Both the position numbers and the translations under genes were made by a program. Positions 1 through 7,670 of a stretch of 64,000 bases of DNA are shown here, piece after piece (the stretch's first letter is position 1; each line of letters begins with the position of its first letter). The notes beneath the pieces are model-generated. The model ran no database searches. It was not told the origin of the DNA and worked only from the letters and a program-made list of their open reading frames with translations. The DNA is from Paenibacillus sp. V4I7 (GTDB lineage Bacteria > Bacillota > Bacilli > Paenibacillales > NBRC-103111): NCBI RefSeq assembly GCF_030817275.1, contig NZ_JAUSZD010000002.1, forward strand, positions 3,472,001-3,536,000, written 5' to 3'.

Positions 1-280
1 TTTGCAACAATCGTCTTTCTTGTCGTTGAATTTCATTTCGACGTTCACGAATGTCTTTTTCAGCTTCGGACCTCAGTTTATGCACTTCGTCCTTTGCTTC
101 CAGAACCGTTTCTTTTTTCAGTGCTTCTGCTTCCTTCTTTGCAGATTCTGTAATCTGTTCAGCGGCTGTTTCAGCACTGGAAATTTTCGCTTCTGCAAGA
201 GATTTACGGATAAAATAACCAATCCCTAAGCATGCAGCTCCAACAATGAGAATGATCGCGATCCAGATGAATGACATCAT
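1..280 (-). CDS. rny: Ribonuclease Y, N-terminal part (cut by window edge)
   Basis: Membrane-anchored endoribonuclease that starts decay of many mRNAs in Firmicutes. Only the first 93 codons lie in the window; the KH and HD catalytic domains are beyond position 1. The visible part starts [14 protein letters not shown], one N-terminal membrane helix, then a long charged coiled coil rich in Glu, Lys and Arg ([16 protein letters not shown]), which is the typical RNase Y head. The ATG at 280 follows GAGGAGGTGAACAAG, an excellent Shine-Dalgarno. It is downstream of recX and preceded by a long hairpin-rich leader, suggesting post-transcriptional control. Family assignment is confident from the head and from the recA-recX-rny neighbourhood; catalytic integrity cannot be judged here. 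Confidence 0.9.
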   Translation of the reverse strand, partial: MMSFIWIAIILIVGAACLGIGYFIRKSLAEAKISSAETAAEQITESAKKEAEALKKETVLEAKDEVHKLRSEAEKDIRERRNEIQRQERRLLQ

Positions 281-666
281 CTTGTTCACCTCCTCGTTGG
301 TTTCTCCAAGGTGTTAGCCTGGGATTCCCTTCGGTTTTTTAATCCGATTTTTAATTGTTTTGACTAGTCATACATACCCTACTAATTAAGAGTATGGCTT
401 TTAAATGAATGCGCACCGTGCGTTAGAGGCACTATAGTGCTAATAATCCATAATCAACAGTGTAAAAATTGGCGGTTTCTACATCTGTCCCCTCAAAATC
501 AATGAAATGAGTATGATTTTGAATACATTATGAAAATATACACTGTTATTTTATCTTTTGTCGAAGAAGCTTGTCAAGCGAATGTCCCTAAGATGACTGA
601 ATAAGTATTTCCAGTTCCCGCGAAATATTTAATGTCATTAACTTATTTAAATTATAATTAATGTCA
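281..666 (-). promoter_or_regulatory. Long hairpin-rich 5' leader and promoter region of rny
   Basis: This 386-base gap contains no credible gene. On the minus strand a sigma-A promoter TTGACA (572-577), 18-base spacer, TAAAAT (548-553) would give a leader of about 260 nt before the rny ATG. Within the leader are several local inverted repeats: CAAAATCA/TGATTTTG (494-501/514-521, 12-nt loop), the palindrome GCACTATAGTGC (429-440), CGCAC-C-GTGCG (412-422), CATACCC/GAGTATG (373-379/390-396, one G-U pair on the RNA) and TGACTAGTCA (361-370). Two copies of TTAATG-T-CATTAA lie further upstream at 629-641 and 658-670. That the leader controls rny is inference. Confidence 0.55.
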
Positions 667-1359
667 TTAACAATCAAAGGGATCATCTGAGATTTCAAAT
701 TCCTCTTCACTCGATTCACTGCTTAGTACCCCCAAAACCTTGTTGACAATAGAGCCCGTATAACCTCTCCGCATTAGAAAAGCTCCCGTCTTTCTTTTAC
801 GATCTATTGTCTTGCCTGAGGTTTGCTTCCATTTCGTTTGGCCCAACTTCATCGCCCCCGTATACTCATCTTCGGGATTGATTGTCTCCATCGCATTTTT
901 AACTAATTCTTTATCAATGCCTCTTTGTTGGAGCTCCTGTCGAATGAGATTACGACCTTTTCGCTGCGAAATAATGCGATTATCTGTCCACATTTTCGCA
1001 AATTCCTCATCATTGATATAATTTTGCTGGACTAGCTTCTCACATGCCCATGCAATGATAGGCACTTCGAATCCTTTCTCTTTCAGCTTACGTTTTACTT
1101 CACTTAATGAATGTGGTCGTCTGCCTATCATGCTTATTGCCTTTATATAAGCCATATTCTGTTCCTCATCAAGCGTAATGCTTTCGATTTCTTGTAGATG
1201 TATGGTTTCTCCTTTGTTTAACCGATGCTTGATTAAAATGTCTTCATGAACCGAGAATGCGTATTCTTCATTTAGAAATATATTGTATCGATGCTTACCA
1301 CGCTTCTGTTTCTCTACCTTGGTGATGATTAACAATGGTTGTTGCTCTTCGCTATTCAA
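667..1359 (-). CDS. recX: Regulatory protein RecX
   Basis: Modulator of RecA filaments. 230 aa, within the length range of Firmicute RecX, with helical repeats and recognisable motifs such as RRPHSLSEVKRKLKEKGF and the later LIRQELQQRGI. The likely start is TTG at 1359, ten bases after GAAGGAG. It follows recA with only a terminator-like hairpin between (1383-1416), so it may be expressed by read-through from the recA promoter at reduced level, as reported for recA-recX pairs elsewhere. Its stop codon lies inside one copy of a repeated 13-base palindrome (658-670). The C-terminal tail is acidic (ESSEEEFEISDD). Confidence 0.9.
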   Translation of the reverse strand: MNSEEQQPLLIITKVEKQKRGKHRYNIFLNEEYAFSVHEDILIKHRLNKGETIHLQEIESITLDEEQNMAYIKAISMIGRRPHSLSEVKRKLKEKGFEVPIIAWACEKLVQQNYINDEEFAKMWTDNRIISQRKGRNLIRQELQQRGIDKELVKNAMETINPEDEYTGAMKLGQTKWKQTSGKTIDRKRKTGAFLMRRGYTGSIVNKVLGVLSSESSEEEFEISDDPFDC

Positions 1360-1382
1360 AACTAACCAACTCCTTCAATGAA

Positions 1383-1416
1383 GAAAGCACCTTAACACAA
1401 GGTTTAAGGTGCTTTC
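1383..1416 (-). terminator. Hairpin between recA and recX
   Basis: Perfect 13-bp stem GAAAGCACCTTAA/TTAAGGTGCTTTC with an 8-base loop. On the minus strand the stem is followed by TTCATTG, a poor U-tract, so it probably attenuates recA transcripts rather than stopping them fully. Confidence 0.7.
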
Positions 1417-1435
1417 ATGTATGATCATTAAAAAC

Positions 1436-2479
1436 TTATTCGAAATCTGGTTCCAATTCATCGTCTTCCTCGTCAACATTAAGAGGGACTGCTTTGATTA
1501 GATTACTGTTCTCTCGAATCCGTAATTCAATCGTTTCCGAAATACTTTTGTTATCTTTCAAAAACTGCTTCGAATTCTCACGGCCTTGACCAAGACGCTC
1601 ACCTTCATACGAATACCAAGCTCCGCTTTTATTAACGATATCCATCTCTGTTCCGATATCAATAATACTGCCTTCGCGTGAAATTCCTTCACCGTACATA
1701 ATATCCACTTCCGCTTGTTTGAACGGCGGAGCTACTTTATTCTTAACGACTTTAATTCTTGTGCGGTTACCAACCATATCATTACCCTGTTTGATTGTTT
1801 CCACACGACGAACATCTAGTCGAACGGATGAGTAGAACTTAAGTGCACGGCCACCAGGTGTTGTCTCTGGGTTACCGAACATAACGCCTACTTTTTCACG
1901 CAACTGGTTAATGAATATCGCGATAACTTTGGACTTGTTGATCGCACCGGACAACTTACGAAGCGCTTGGGACATCAAGCGTGCCTGCAGACCCACGTGA
2001 GAATCACCCATATCGCCTTCAATCTCTGCTTTAGGTACTAAAGCGGCTACAGAGTCAATAACAATAATATCTACAGCACCACTTCGTACTAGTGCTTCAG
2101 CGATCTCAAGTGCTTGTTCACCGGTATCCGGCTGAGAGAGTAGAAGCTCATCTATATTAATACCAAGCTTGCTTGCATAAGAAGGATCCAATGCATGCTC
2201 CGCATCGATAAAAGCTGCTTGTCCACCATTCTTCTGTACTTCTGCGATTGCATGTAGAGCTACAGTAGTTTTACCGGAAGACTCTGGTCCGTATACTTCA
2301 ATAATTCTTCCGCGTGGAAATCCACCTATTCCAAGAGCGATATCAAGCGCAAGAGAGCCGGATGAAATCGTTTCAACTTGCATATGTGTAGATTCTCCAA
2401 GCTTCATAATGGAGCCTTTTCCGAACTGTTTCTCAATTTGACGTAAAGCATTATCAAGTGCTGCGCGACGATCTGACAA
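1436..2479 (-). CDS. recA: Recombinase RecA
   Basis: DNA strand-exchange ATPase and co-protease for LexA. 347 aa with Walker [10 protein letters not shown] near residue 65, the [11 protein letters not shown]alker B region, the DNA-binding loop region around [25 protein letters not shown], and an acidic tail ([13 protein letters not shown]). I choose TTG at 2479, giving [14 protein letters not shown], because AGAAGGAA stands about ten bases upstream; the GTG at 2488 lies directly on the Shine-Dalgarno. Promoter and a LexA-type box precede it, so SOS induction is expected. recX follows after a hairpin. Confidence 0.97.
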   Translation of the reverse strand: MSDRRAALDNALRQIEKQFGKGSIMKLGESTHMQVETISSGSLALDIALGIGGFPRGRIIEVYGPESSGKTTVALHAIAEVQKNGGQAAFIDAEHALDPSYASKLGINIDELLLSQPDTGEQALEIAEALVRSGAVDIIVIDSVAALVPKAEIEGDMGDSHVGLQARLMSQALRKLSGAINKSKVIAIFINQLREKVGVMFGNPETTPGGRALKFYSSVRLDVRRVETIKQGNDMVGNRTRIKVVKNKVAPPFKQAEVDIMYGEGISREGSIIDIGTEMDIVNKSGAWYSYEGERLGQGRENSKQFLKDNKSISETIELRIRENSNLIKAVPLNVDEEDDELEPDFE

Positions 2480-2513
2480 AACACTCACTTCCTTCTTCTA
2501 TCATTATAGGTAT

Positions 2514-2542
2514 ATGATAACTTGTTTTCAGGTGTTTGCCAA
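2514..2542 (-). promoter_or_regulatory. Sigma-A promoter of recA
   Basis: Minus-strand TTGGCA (2537-2542), 17-base spacer, TATCAT (2514-2519). A second possible -10, TATAAT, lies at 2503-2508. The LexA-like box is just upstream. Confidence 0.7.
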
Positions 2543-2551
2543 GCATTTTTT

Positions 2552-2565
2552 CGAACATACATTCG
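2552..2565 (-). promoter_or_regulatory. LexA (DinR) box upstream of recA
   Basis: Minus strand reads CGAATGTATGTTCG. The Gram-positive SOS box consensus is CGAACRNRYGTTYG/C; only the fifth base departs (T for C). It lies about ten bases upstream of the recA -35, the arrangement known for SOS-regulated recA in Bacillus. Confidence rests on the match and the gene it precedes. Confidence 0.8.
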
Positions 2566-2587
2566 ACTTTTTAGCGAACAAACAAAA

Positions 2588-2619
2588 AACCGCAACAAAG
2601 TTATCGCTTTGTTACGGTT
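2588..2619 (-). terminator. Terminator after cinA
   Basis: Stem AACCG-x-AACAAAG/CTTTGTT-x-CGGTT with a six-base loop, followed on the minus strand by TTTTTTG. Ends the rimO-pgsA-cinA transcript and separates it from recA. Confidence 0.85.
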
Positions 2620-2654
2620 CTTCCGTTAACACTTAGTCTCATTATATGCGAACT

Positions 2655-3905
2655 CTAGCTATCTTTCAACTGTTTCCATAAATGATAGAGTGCGCTTTTG
2701 GCAGCTCTATGCTTAATGGACTCCCGGTTACCAGATAGCTGCAAAGTAATAACCGTTGTTGCTGCGTCTTTTTGAGCAAAACCTATATAAACAAGCCCTA
2801 CTGGCTTGCCTTCAGACGGACTTGGACCGGCTACACCCGTGACTGATATGCCAAAGTCGCTTCCGGTCACAGTAATCAATTGCTCCGCTAAGAAGGTTGC
2901 TGTCTCGCTGCTAACAGCACCAGGGGAACCCTCCCCTTCCAGCACTTCCATTGGAACACCGAGGAGCTTATGCTTCAAGGCATTCGAATAACAAATAATT
3001 CCTCCAAGAAATGATTGGGAACTCCCCGGCACTGCAGTAATCAAATCACTTAGCAAGCCGCCTGTGCAGCTTTCGGCCACAGCAAGCGTCTGGTTCTTCT
3101 CGCCAAGCAATTGCAGCACAATTGTTTCGATGGGAACATCTTGGTCCGCATAGAGATACTCTCCTAATCGCATTCTAATCTCTTGTTCGGTCACTTGAAG
3201 ATTTCGTTCGCCTTCTGAAGATGTCTGTGCACGAGTAGTTAAGCGAATCGTCACTTCGCCTTCTTTGGCGTATGGAGCGATCGTTGGGTCCGTTTGAGCT
3301 TGGATTAGATCAAGTAATTGATGTTCCAAATTAGATTCACCGACGCCGGCAAATTTGAGCATTTTGGAATAAAGCGGAATCTCATTGGTCATCCGTGCAC
3401 GCAGCCAAGGAGCCGCATACTTGGAGAACATCGGTTTCATTTCTTTGGGCGGACCTGGCAGAAGAATGAAATGTGTCCCTTCGTATGTAAATGCTACACC
3501 AACAGCAAGCCCTGTTTCGTTATGTAAAGGATCACTTCCCACTAGCATCATCGCTTGTCGTCTGTTACTTTCCACCATATGGATCCCGCGCGACAGGAAC
3601 ATATCTGTAATTGTTTTCATAGAGGGCTCATGCACAATCAATTCACGGCCTACAAACGCAGCAAGCACATCCTTCGTCAAATCATCCTGCGTAGGTCCAA
3701 GACCTCCTGTACAAATAACGACATCAGCCCTTGAAGCAGCTAATTTGAAGCTATCCAGCAATCTCTGTTCATTATCACCAACGACCGTTTGAAAATACAT
3801 GTCTACGCCAAGTGCAGCACATTCTCTGGAGAGAAATTGAGCATTTGTATTTACAATTTGGCCTAGTAAAAGTTCCGTTCCAACAGCGATAATTTCTGCT
3901 TTCAT
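2655..3905 (-). CDS. cinA: CinA family protein (competence/damage-inducible, NMN amidohydrolase-like)
   Basis: 416 aa two-domain protein. The N-terminal part is a molybdopterin-binding-like fold (AEIIAVGTELLLGQIVNTNAQFLS, VVICTGGLGPTQDDLTKD) and the C-terminal part is the CinA domain (LAVAESCTGGLLSDLIT, GISVTGVAGPSP), which in characterised members deamidates nicotinamide mononucleotide. In Bacillus it is co-transcribed with recA and induced in competence. Here a strong terminator (2588-2619) separates it from recA. The ATG at 3905 follows AAGGAGGGAA. The 139-base gap from pgsA carries two hairpins that could regulate it. Confidence 0.93.
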   Translation of the reverse strand: MKAEIIAVGTELLLGQIVNTNAQFLSRECAALGVDMYFQTVVGDNEQRLLDSFKLAASRADVVICTGGLGPTQDDLTKDVLAAFVGRELIVHEPSMKTITDMFLSRGIHMVESNRRQAMMLVGSDPLHNETGLAVGVAFTYEGTHFILLPGPPKEMKPMFSKYAAPWLRARMTNEIPLYSKMLKFAGVGESNLEHQLLDLIQAQTDPTIAPYAKEGEVTIRLTTRAQTSSEGERNLQVTEQEIRMRLGEYLYADQDVPIETIVLQLLGEKNQTLAVAESCTGGLLSDLITAVPGSSQSFLGGIICYSNALKHKLLGVPMEVLEGEGSPGAVSSETATFLAEQLITVTGSDFGISVTGVAGPSPSEGKPVGLVYIGFAQKDAATTVITLQLSGNRESIKHRAAKSALYHLWKQLKDS

Positions 3906-3932
3906 CTCGAGTTCCCTCCTTAACATGAGAAA

Positions 3933-3979
3933 ACCTCTACCCCTCGGCCATTCAAAGATGAGCGACCGCGTTTAGAGGT
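3933..3979 (-). other. Hairpin just upstream of the cinA Shine-Dalgarno
   Basis: On the minus strand ACCTCTA (3979-3973) pairs with TAGAGGT (3939-3933), enclosing CGGTC/GGCCG (3968-3964/3949-3945, one G-U). The stem is followed by TTTTCTC and then the cinA Shine-Dalgarno (3912-3921). It could be an attenuator or a translational control element; function is not shown. Confidence 0.5.
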
Positions 3980-3994
3980 AATTTTTATCGCCAA

Positions 3995-4036
3995 TAAGAA
4001 AGCGGTTTTCGGGAGCCGAAAACTTATACTTTCTTA
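3995..4036. other. Long two-part hairpin between pgsA and cinA
   Basis: Outer arms TAAGAAAG/CTTTCTTA (3995-4002/4029-4036) enclose inner arms GTTTTCGG/CCGAAAAC (4005-4012/4016-4023) with a 3-base loop, so 16 of 17 possible arm positions on each side pair apart from small bulges. No poly-U follows on either strand, so it is not a standard terminator. It could be an RNA processing site, a pgsA 3' stabiliser or a small dispersed repeat. Confidence 0.6.
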
Positions 4037-4065
4037 AGTGGTAGAAAAAACAATAGGTTGCCCTA

Positions 4066-4650
4066 TTAAGCCTTTTCCGAAAAATCTATGACATGCTTAT
4101 TTTTCACAAAGTACTCTACACCAGAATACACGGTAATAATTGCAGCTGCCCAACTAGCTATAACATCAAAAGGAAAGTGCATAAACGTAAAAGGAAAATT
4201 ATTGATAAGAAGTGCAATGATGGCTGTAATCTGAGCTGCCGTCTTCGCTTTTCCCCATTTGCTAGCCGCCATCACTGTGCCTTCCAATAGAGCAATTTGG
4301 CGAAGTCCTGTAACAGCCCACTCCCTACTGATAATGACAATGACAATCCAAGCATCTACTTTATCCATTTCGACTAATGAGACGAGCACAGCCGTAACAA
4401 GCAGCTTATCCGCTAAAGGATCAAGCAGCTTGCCCAAATTAGTTACAAGATTACGTTTTCTGGCAATGTAACCATCTAAACTGTCTGTACTCGCAGCAAT
4501 AATGAAAATTAAAGCAGCAATAATTTGATTATATGTTATGCTAAATTCCTCTATCCGTATTTGAGGGAATTTCACCTTAATCAACAGAAAAAACATGATA
4601 ATAGGTACTAATAAAATCCTCGCCACGGTGATGCGATTGGCCAGGTTCAT
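4066..4650 (-). CDS. pgsA: CDP-diacylglycerol--glycerol-3-phosphate 3-phosphatidyltransferase
   Basis: Makes phosphatidylglycerol phosphate from CDP-diacylglycerol and glycerol 3-phosphate, the committed step of anionic phospholipid synthesis at the inner membrane. 194 aa with about five to six membrane helices and the full CDP-alcohol phosphotransferase signature DG-x2-AR-x8-G-x3-D-x3-D, read as LDGYIARKRNLVTNLGKLLD then PLAD. It overlaps the rimO stop by four bases (4647-4650), so the two are translationally coupled. Length is normal for the family. Confidence 0.95.
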   Translation of the reverse strand: MNLANRITVARILLVPIIMFFLLIKVKFPQIRIEEFSITYNQIIAALIFIIAASTDSLDGYIARKRNLVTNLGKLLDPLADKLLVTAVLVSLVEMDKVDAWIVIVIISREWAVTGLRQIALLEGTVMAASKWGKAKTAAQITAIIALLINNFPFTFMHFPFDVIASWAAAIITVYSGVEYFVKNKHVIDFSEKA

Positions 4651-5975
4651 GCAATTACCTCCCCGGATAAGTCAAACTCATAAGAGTGGGTAATACGAAC
4701 CTTAGCTAATTCACCAATGTTAAGCTTCGCATTTGACACGAATACTTCTCCATCAATCTCAGGAGCATCAAATTGAGAACGTCCAATATATACATCACTT
4801 CTGCCATCGTATCTTTCGATAAGCACGTCAATTTCCTGCCCGATGCGGCGTCCGCCACGCAGATTCGAGATTTCTCGCTGAATTTCCATAATCGCGTTCG
4901 CACGATACTCTTTGACATCATCAGGAACTTGGTCCGGCAAACGCGCTGCTGGCGTATCATCTTCCTTGGAATAGGCAAAAACACCGAGACGGTCAAACTG
5001 AATGTCGCGAACAAATTGTTTTAAGTTTTCAAAGTCTTGTTCAGTTTCGCCTGGGAAACCTACAATGAGTGATGTACGTAGGGCAACATCCGGAATCGCT
5101 TCACGAATTTTACGAACTAGTTCACGTGTATCCTTCTGGCGGCCAGGTCTACGCATACGTTTGAGAATAGAATCTTCACTGTGTTGAAGTGGCATATCGA
5201 TATACTTACATACCTTTGGATTAGATGCCATGACAGCAATCAATTCATCGCTAAAGAATCCAGGGTAAGCATAGTGTAGTCGCACCCACTCGATGCCTTC
5301 CACTTCACTAACTTTATTCAGCAAAGTAGGCAGCATGAAACCATCGTAAAGATCCGTTCCATAATTCGTGGAATCCTGCGCGATTAGACTAATCTCTTTA
5401 ACGCCTTGTGCAGCAAGATTAGCTACTTCAGCAACAATGGACTCCATACTTCTGCTTTTGAAGTTACCTCGCATAATTGGAATACTACAGAATGTACATG
5501 CGTTATCGCAACCTTCTGCAATTTTCACATAGGCTGTATATCGAGGTGTAGTCATGAGTCTTGGCAGATCCGCATCATAATTGAACACCGGATTCCCAAC
5601 AAGAACCGGTTTCTTTCCGCGAAGTGCTTCATCTACGATATGGTTGATTTTATCGAAATCTCCGGTACCCACAATGCCATCAATCTCAGGCATTTCTTCC
5701 ATCAACTGCTTTTTGTAGCGTTGAGTCAAACACCCTGATACGATAAGCGCTTTGAGATTCGCTGTTTGCTTTAATTCTGCCATATCCAAAATTGTATTAA
5801 CGGATTCTTCTTTTGCTGCATCAATGAACCCGCAAGTGTTCACGATAATGACAGTGGCATCTTCCTTGTTCTCAACAAGCTGAAAGCCACGGCCATGAAT
5901 TAATCCTGACATAATCTCGGAATCGACCAAATTTTTCTCGCATCCGAGAGTAACTACTTTAACCTTTTCTGTCAT
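4647..5975 (-). CDS. rimO: Ribosomal protein S12 methylthiotransferase RimO
   Basis: Radical-SAM enzyme that methylthiolates an aspartate of ribosomal protein S12. 442 aa: N-terminal UPF0004 domain (TLGCEKNLVDSEIMSG), radical-SAM core with the three-cysteine motif GCDNACTFCSIP, and a C-terminal TRAM domain. The ATG at 5975 gives MTEKVKVVTLGCEKN, after TGGAGGT ten bases upstream; the earlier in-frame codon at 6029 lies almost at the inferred transcription start. It heads an operon with pgsA and cinA from a near-consensus promoter at 6018-6046. Confidence 0.96.
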   Translation of the reverse strand: MTEKVKVVTLGCEKNLVDSEIMSGLIHGRGFQLVENKEDATVIIVNTCGFIDAAKEESVNTILDMAELKQTANLKALIVSGCLTQRYKKQLMEEMPEIDGIVGTGDFDKINHIVDEALRGKKPVLVGNPVFNYDADLPRLMTTPRYTAYVKIAEGCDNACTFCSIPIMRGNFKSRSMESIVAEVANLAAQGVKEISLIAQDSTNYGTDLYDGFMLPTLLNKVSEVEGIEWVRLHYAYPGFFSDELIAVMASNPKVCKYIDMPLQHSEDSILKRMRRPGRQKDTRELVRKIREAIPDVALRTSLIVGFPGETEQDFENLKQFVRDIQFDRLGVFAYSKEDDTPAARLPDQVPDDVKEYRANAIMEIQREISNLRGGRRIGQEIDVLIERYDGRSDVYIGRSQFDAPEIDGEVFVSNAKLNIGELAKVRITHSYEFDLSGEVIA

Positions 5976-6017
5976 GAAAGAAACAACCTCCAATAGTCCT
6001 AAAAAACACTCCCTACC

Positions 6018-6046
6018 AGTATAATACAAGCCCTATAGGGTGTCAA
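6018..6046 (-). promoter_or_regulatory. Sigma-A promoter of rimO-pgsA-cinA
   Basis: Minus-strand TTGACA (6041-6046), exactly 17 bases, TATACT (6018-6023). Near-perfect housekeeping promoter, located between the yajQ terminator and rimO. Confidence 0.85.
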
Positions 6047-6056
6047 AATGTAAAAA

Positions 6057-6074
6057 CCCCCTACATGTAGGGGG
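6057..6074 (-). terminator. Terminator after yajQ
   Basis: CCCCCTACATGTAGGGGG is a perfect palindrome (about 7 bp with a 4-base loop in RNA), followed on the minus strand by TTTTTAC. Confidence 0.85.
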
Positions 6075-6103
6075 CTACTCTCCAAAGAACATCGTATGTA
6101 TGC

Positions 6104-6595
6104 CTATTTCAAGTTAACAAATTGCAAATCAAGAGGAATTTCCGCCTTACGCAGCAAGGCAATAACAGCTTGTAAATCATCTCGACTCTTCCCGGTTACC
6201 CGGATTTGATCACCTTGGATTTGCGTCTTAACTTTAAGCTTGGAGTCACGAATTAGAATGTTAATTTTTTTCGAGTTCTCCTGATCGACACCTTGCTTCA
6301 TGCTAATTTTCTGCCTTACGGTGGAACCAGCCGCTGGTTCTACCTTACTGTACTCGAGATTCTTAATCGAGATGCCGCGCTTCGTCATTTTGGCGTGCAT
6401 AATATCAAGGACATTCTGAAGCTTAAACTCATCATCCGAGGTAACAACAAGTTGGTCCTTATCCAATTTAATGCTGCTTTTACTACCTTTAAAGTCAAAG
6501 CGGGTTAGGATCTCTTTTTCCGCCTGCTGTATGGCATTGTTTAGTTCCTGCATATCCACCTTGGATACGATATCAAACGAGCATTCTGAACTCAT
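6104..6595 (-). CDS. yajQ: YajQ family nucleotide-binding protein
   Basis: 163 aa, the usual size of the family. Members bind nucleotides, and some bind cyclic di-GMP; the role in Firmicutes is unclear. It carries the family head [17 protein letters not shown] and the pattern [15 protein letters not shown] choose ATG at 6595 ([12 protein letters not shown]) because family members start a few residues before the SFDIVSK motif; a TTG at 6604 after AAAGGATGTT is possible. It is monocistronic between two terminators (6663-6687 and 6057-6074), with a possible -10 TATAAT at 6633-6638. Confidence 0.9.
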   Translation of the reverse strand: MSSECSFDIVSKVDMQELNNAIQQAEKEILTRFDFKGSKSSIKLDKDQLVVTSDDEFKLQNVLDIMHAKMTKRGISIKNLEYSKVEPAAGSTVRQKISMKQGVDQENSKKINILIRDSKLKVKTQIQGDQIRVTGKSRDDLQAVIALLRKAEIPLDLQFVNLK

Positions 6596-6662
6596 CTTAG
6601 ACAAAACATCCTTTCCATCAAATTACAATAGCATTATAGCAAGAAGCCGTAAAAAAAGAAAC

Positions 6663-6687
6663 ATCCTAAGCACTCTCAGCCTAGGAT
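6663..6687 (-). terminator. Terminator after the RodZ-like gene
   Basis: Nine-bp stem ATCCTAAGC/GCCTAGGAT (one G-U pair on the minus-strand RNA), seven-base loop, followed by GTTTCTTTTTTTA. Confidence 0.85.
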
Positions 6688-6737
6688 ATCTCTTGGTATT
6701 ATTCATTACCCGGGAAAGCGCAGGAAACGTCAAAATG

Positions 6738-7622
6738 CTAGTTTTTTTGCAAATTGAGCTGTACCCTTTTGGGGTTTGGTGTATCCCCGACAGGAACGAT
6801 CGTACCATTCACAGTAAGCTCCAAAGCACTGGCTGCGCCTACATTTAAATACGCAGAACCGGTTAAATCAAAAGAGTCCGTATCACCGGCTTTGTAAAGT
6901 TTCTGTCTAAGCATTTCCTTACCGCCTGTCTCTGTAAGAGAATCCACACGTATCCAACAGGAACCTGATATTTTCATCTGAATATTCAGATTGGAAGCAC
7001 CGGTTATCGTGTAATTATCCACACCCTTCTCGCTGCTGCTAAACTTAACCTGAACGGATGGTGTTGGTGTTGGCACCGGTGTCGGAGTAGGAGTCGCAAG
7101 AGGCGCCACTTTACCGTCACCGGACGCATTCGTTGTCGTACTTGGAGCAGTGCCAGTCGCAGGATTCGTAGAATCTGTGATTCTCGGTGATTGCGTTTGA
7201 GAAGAAGGATTTTCATCCGCTGGTGTTCCCTTATAGTTCTTGTATGTATAGTAATATACGATACCGAATATAAGCAAAATGAAACAGACAAACATCGTAC
7301 CAGAAGCCCAGCGGCTCAATTTCTCGGTATTACGGACACTTGTTCTATTATTACGAATCGTTTCTACAACTGGTTTCTCTACAGCTGGGGAGGGATTCGT
7401 CGTTTGGTACATGTTGAGAACTTCCGTAGGGTCAAGTCCCACCGCTTCAGCGTAGCTTTTAATAAAGGCACGGACATAGAAGCTGCCAGGCAGAACCTTG
7501 TAATTTCCTTCTTCAATTGCTTCCAAGTAGCGTTTACGAATTTTCGTAACTTCTTGAAGATCATCAAGCGAGATCTTTTTTTCCTGGCGTGTTTTACGTA
7601 AAATGTGTCCTAGATCAGACAT
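6738..7622 (-). CDS. ymfM: RodZ-like helix-turn-helix membrane protein (YmfM family)
   Basis: 294 aa. N-terminal helix-turn-helix (LGHILRKTRQEKKISLDDLQEVTKI, residues about 4-60), one membrane helix (MFVCFILLIFGIVYYY near residue 110), a Pro/Thr-rich linker (PTPTPVPTPTP) and a C-terminal DUF4115 beta domain. This is the architecture of RodZ, which links MreB to the elongation machinery in rods. In B. subtilis the equivalent gene ymfM (rodZ) lies at the same place, before pgsA. Here yajQ and rimO intervene. Start ATG at 7622 with TCCCGCGGGGAGGTGACCAT. No mreB is nearby. Confidence 0.88.
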   Translation of the reverse strand: MSDLGHILRKTRQEKKISLDDLQEVTKIRKRYLEAIEEGNYKVLPGSFYVRAFIKSYAEAVGLDPTEVLNMYQTTNPSPAVEKPVVETIRNNRTSVRNTEKLSRWASGTMFVCFILLIFGIVYYYTYKNYKGTPADENPSSQTQSPRITDSTNPATGTAPSTTTNASGDGKVAPLATPTPTPVPTPTPSVQVKFSSSEKGVDNYTITGASNLNIQMKISGSCWIRVDSLTETGGKEMLRQKLYKAGDTDSFDLTGSAYLNVGAASALELTVNGTIVPVGDTPNPKRVQLNLQKN

Positions 7623-7670
7623 ATGGTCACCTCCCCGCGGGATCTTCTTTATTTAATGACGTTACAGACA

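Noticed and set aside
457..546. Outer inverted repeat ACAGTGTA/TACACTGT enclosing 74 bases as an RNA stem
   Set aside because: The first arm overlaps the predicted transcription start, so it may not be in the RNA. Kept only as a note in the rny leader finding.
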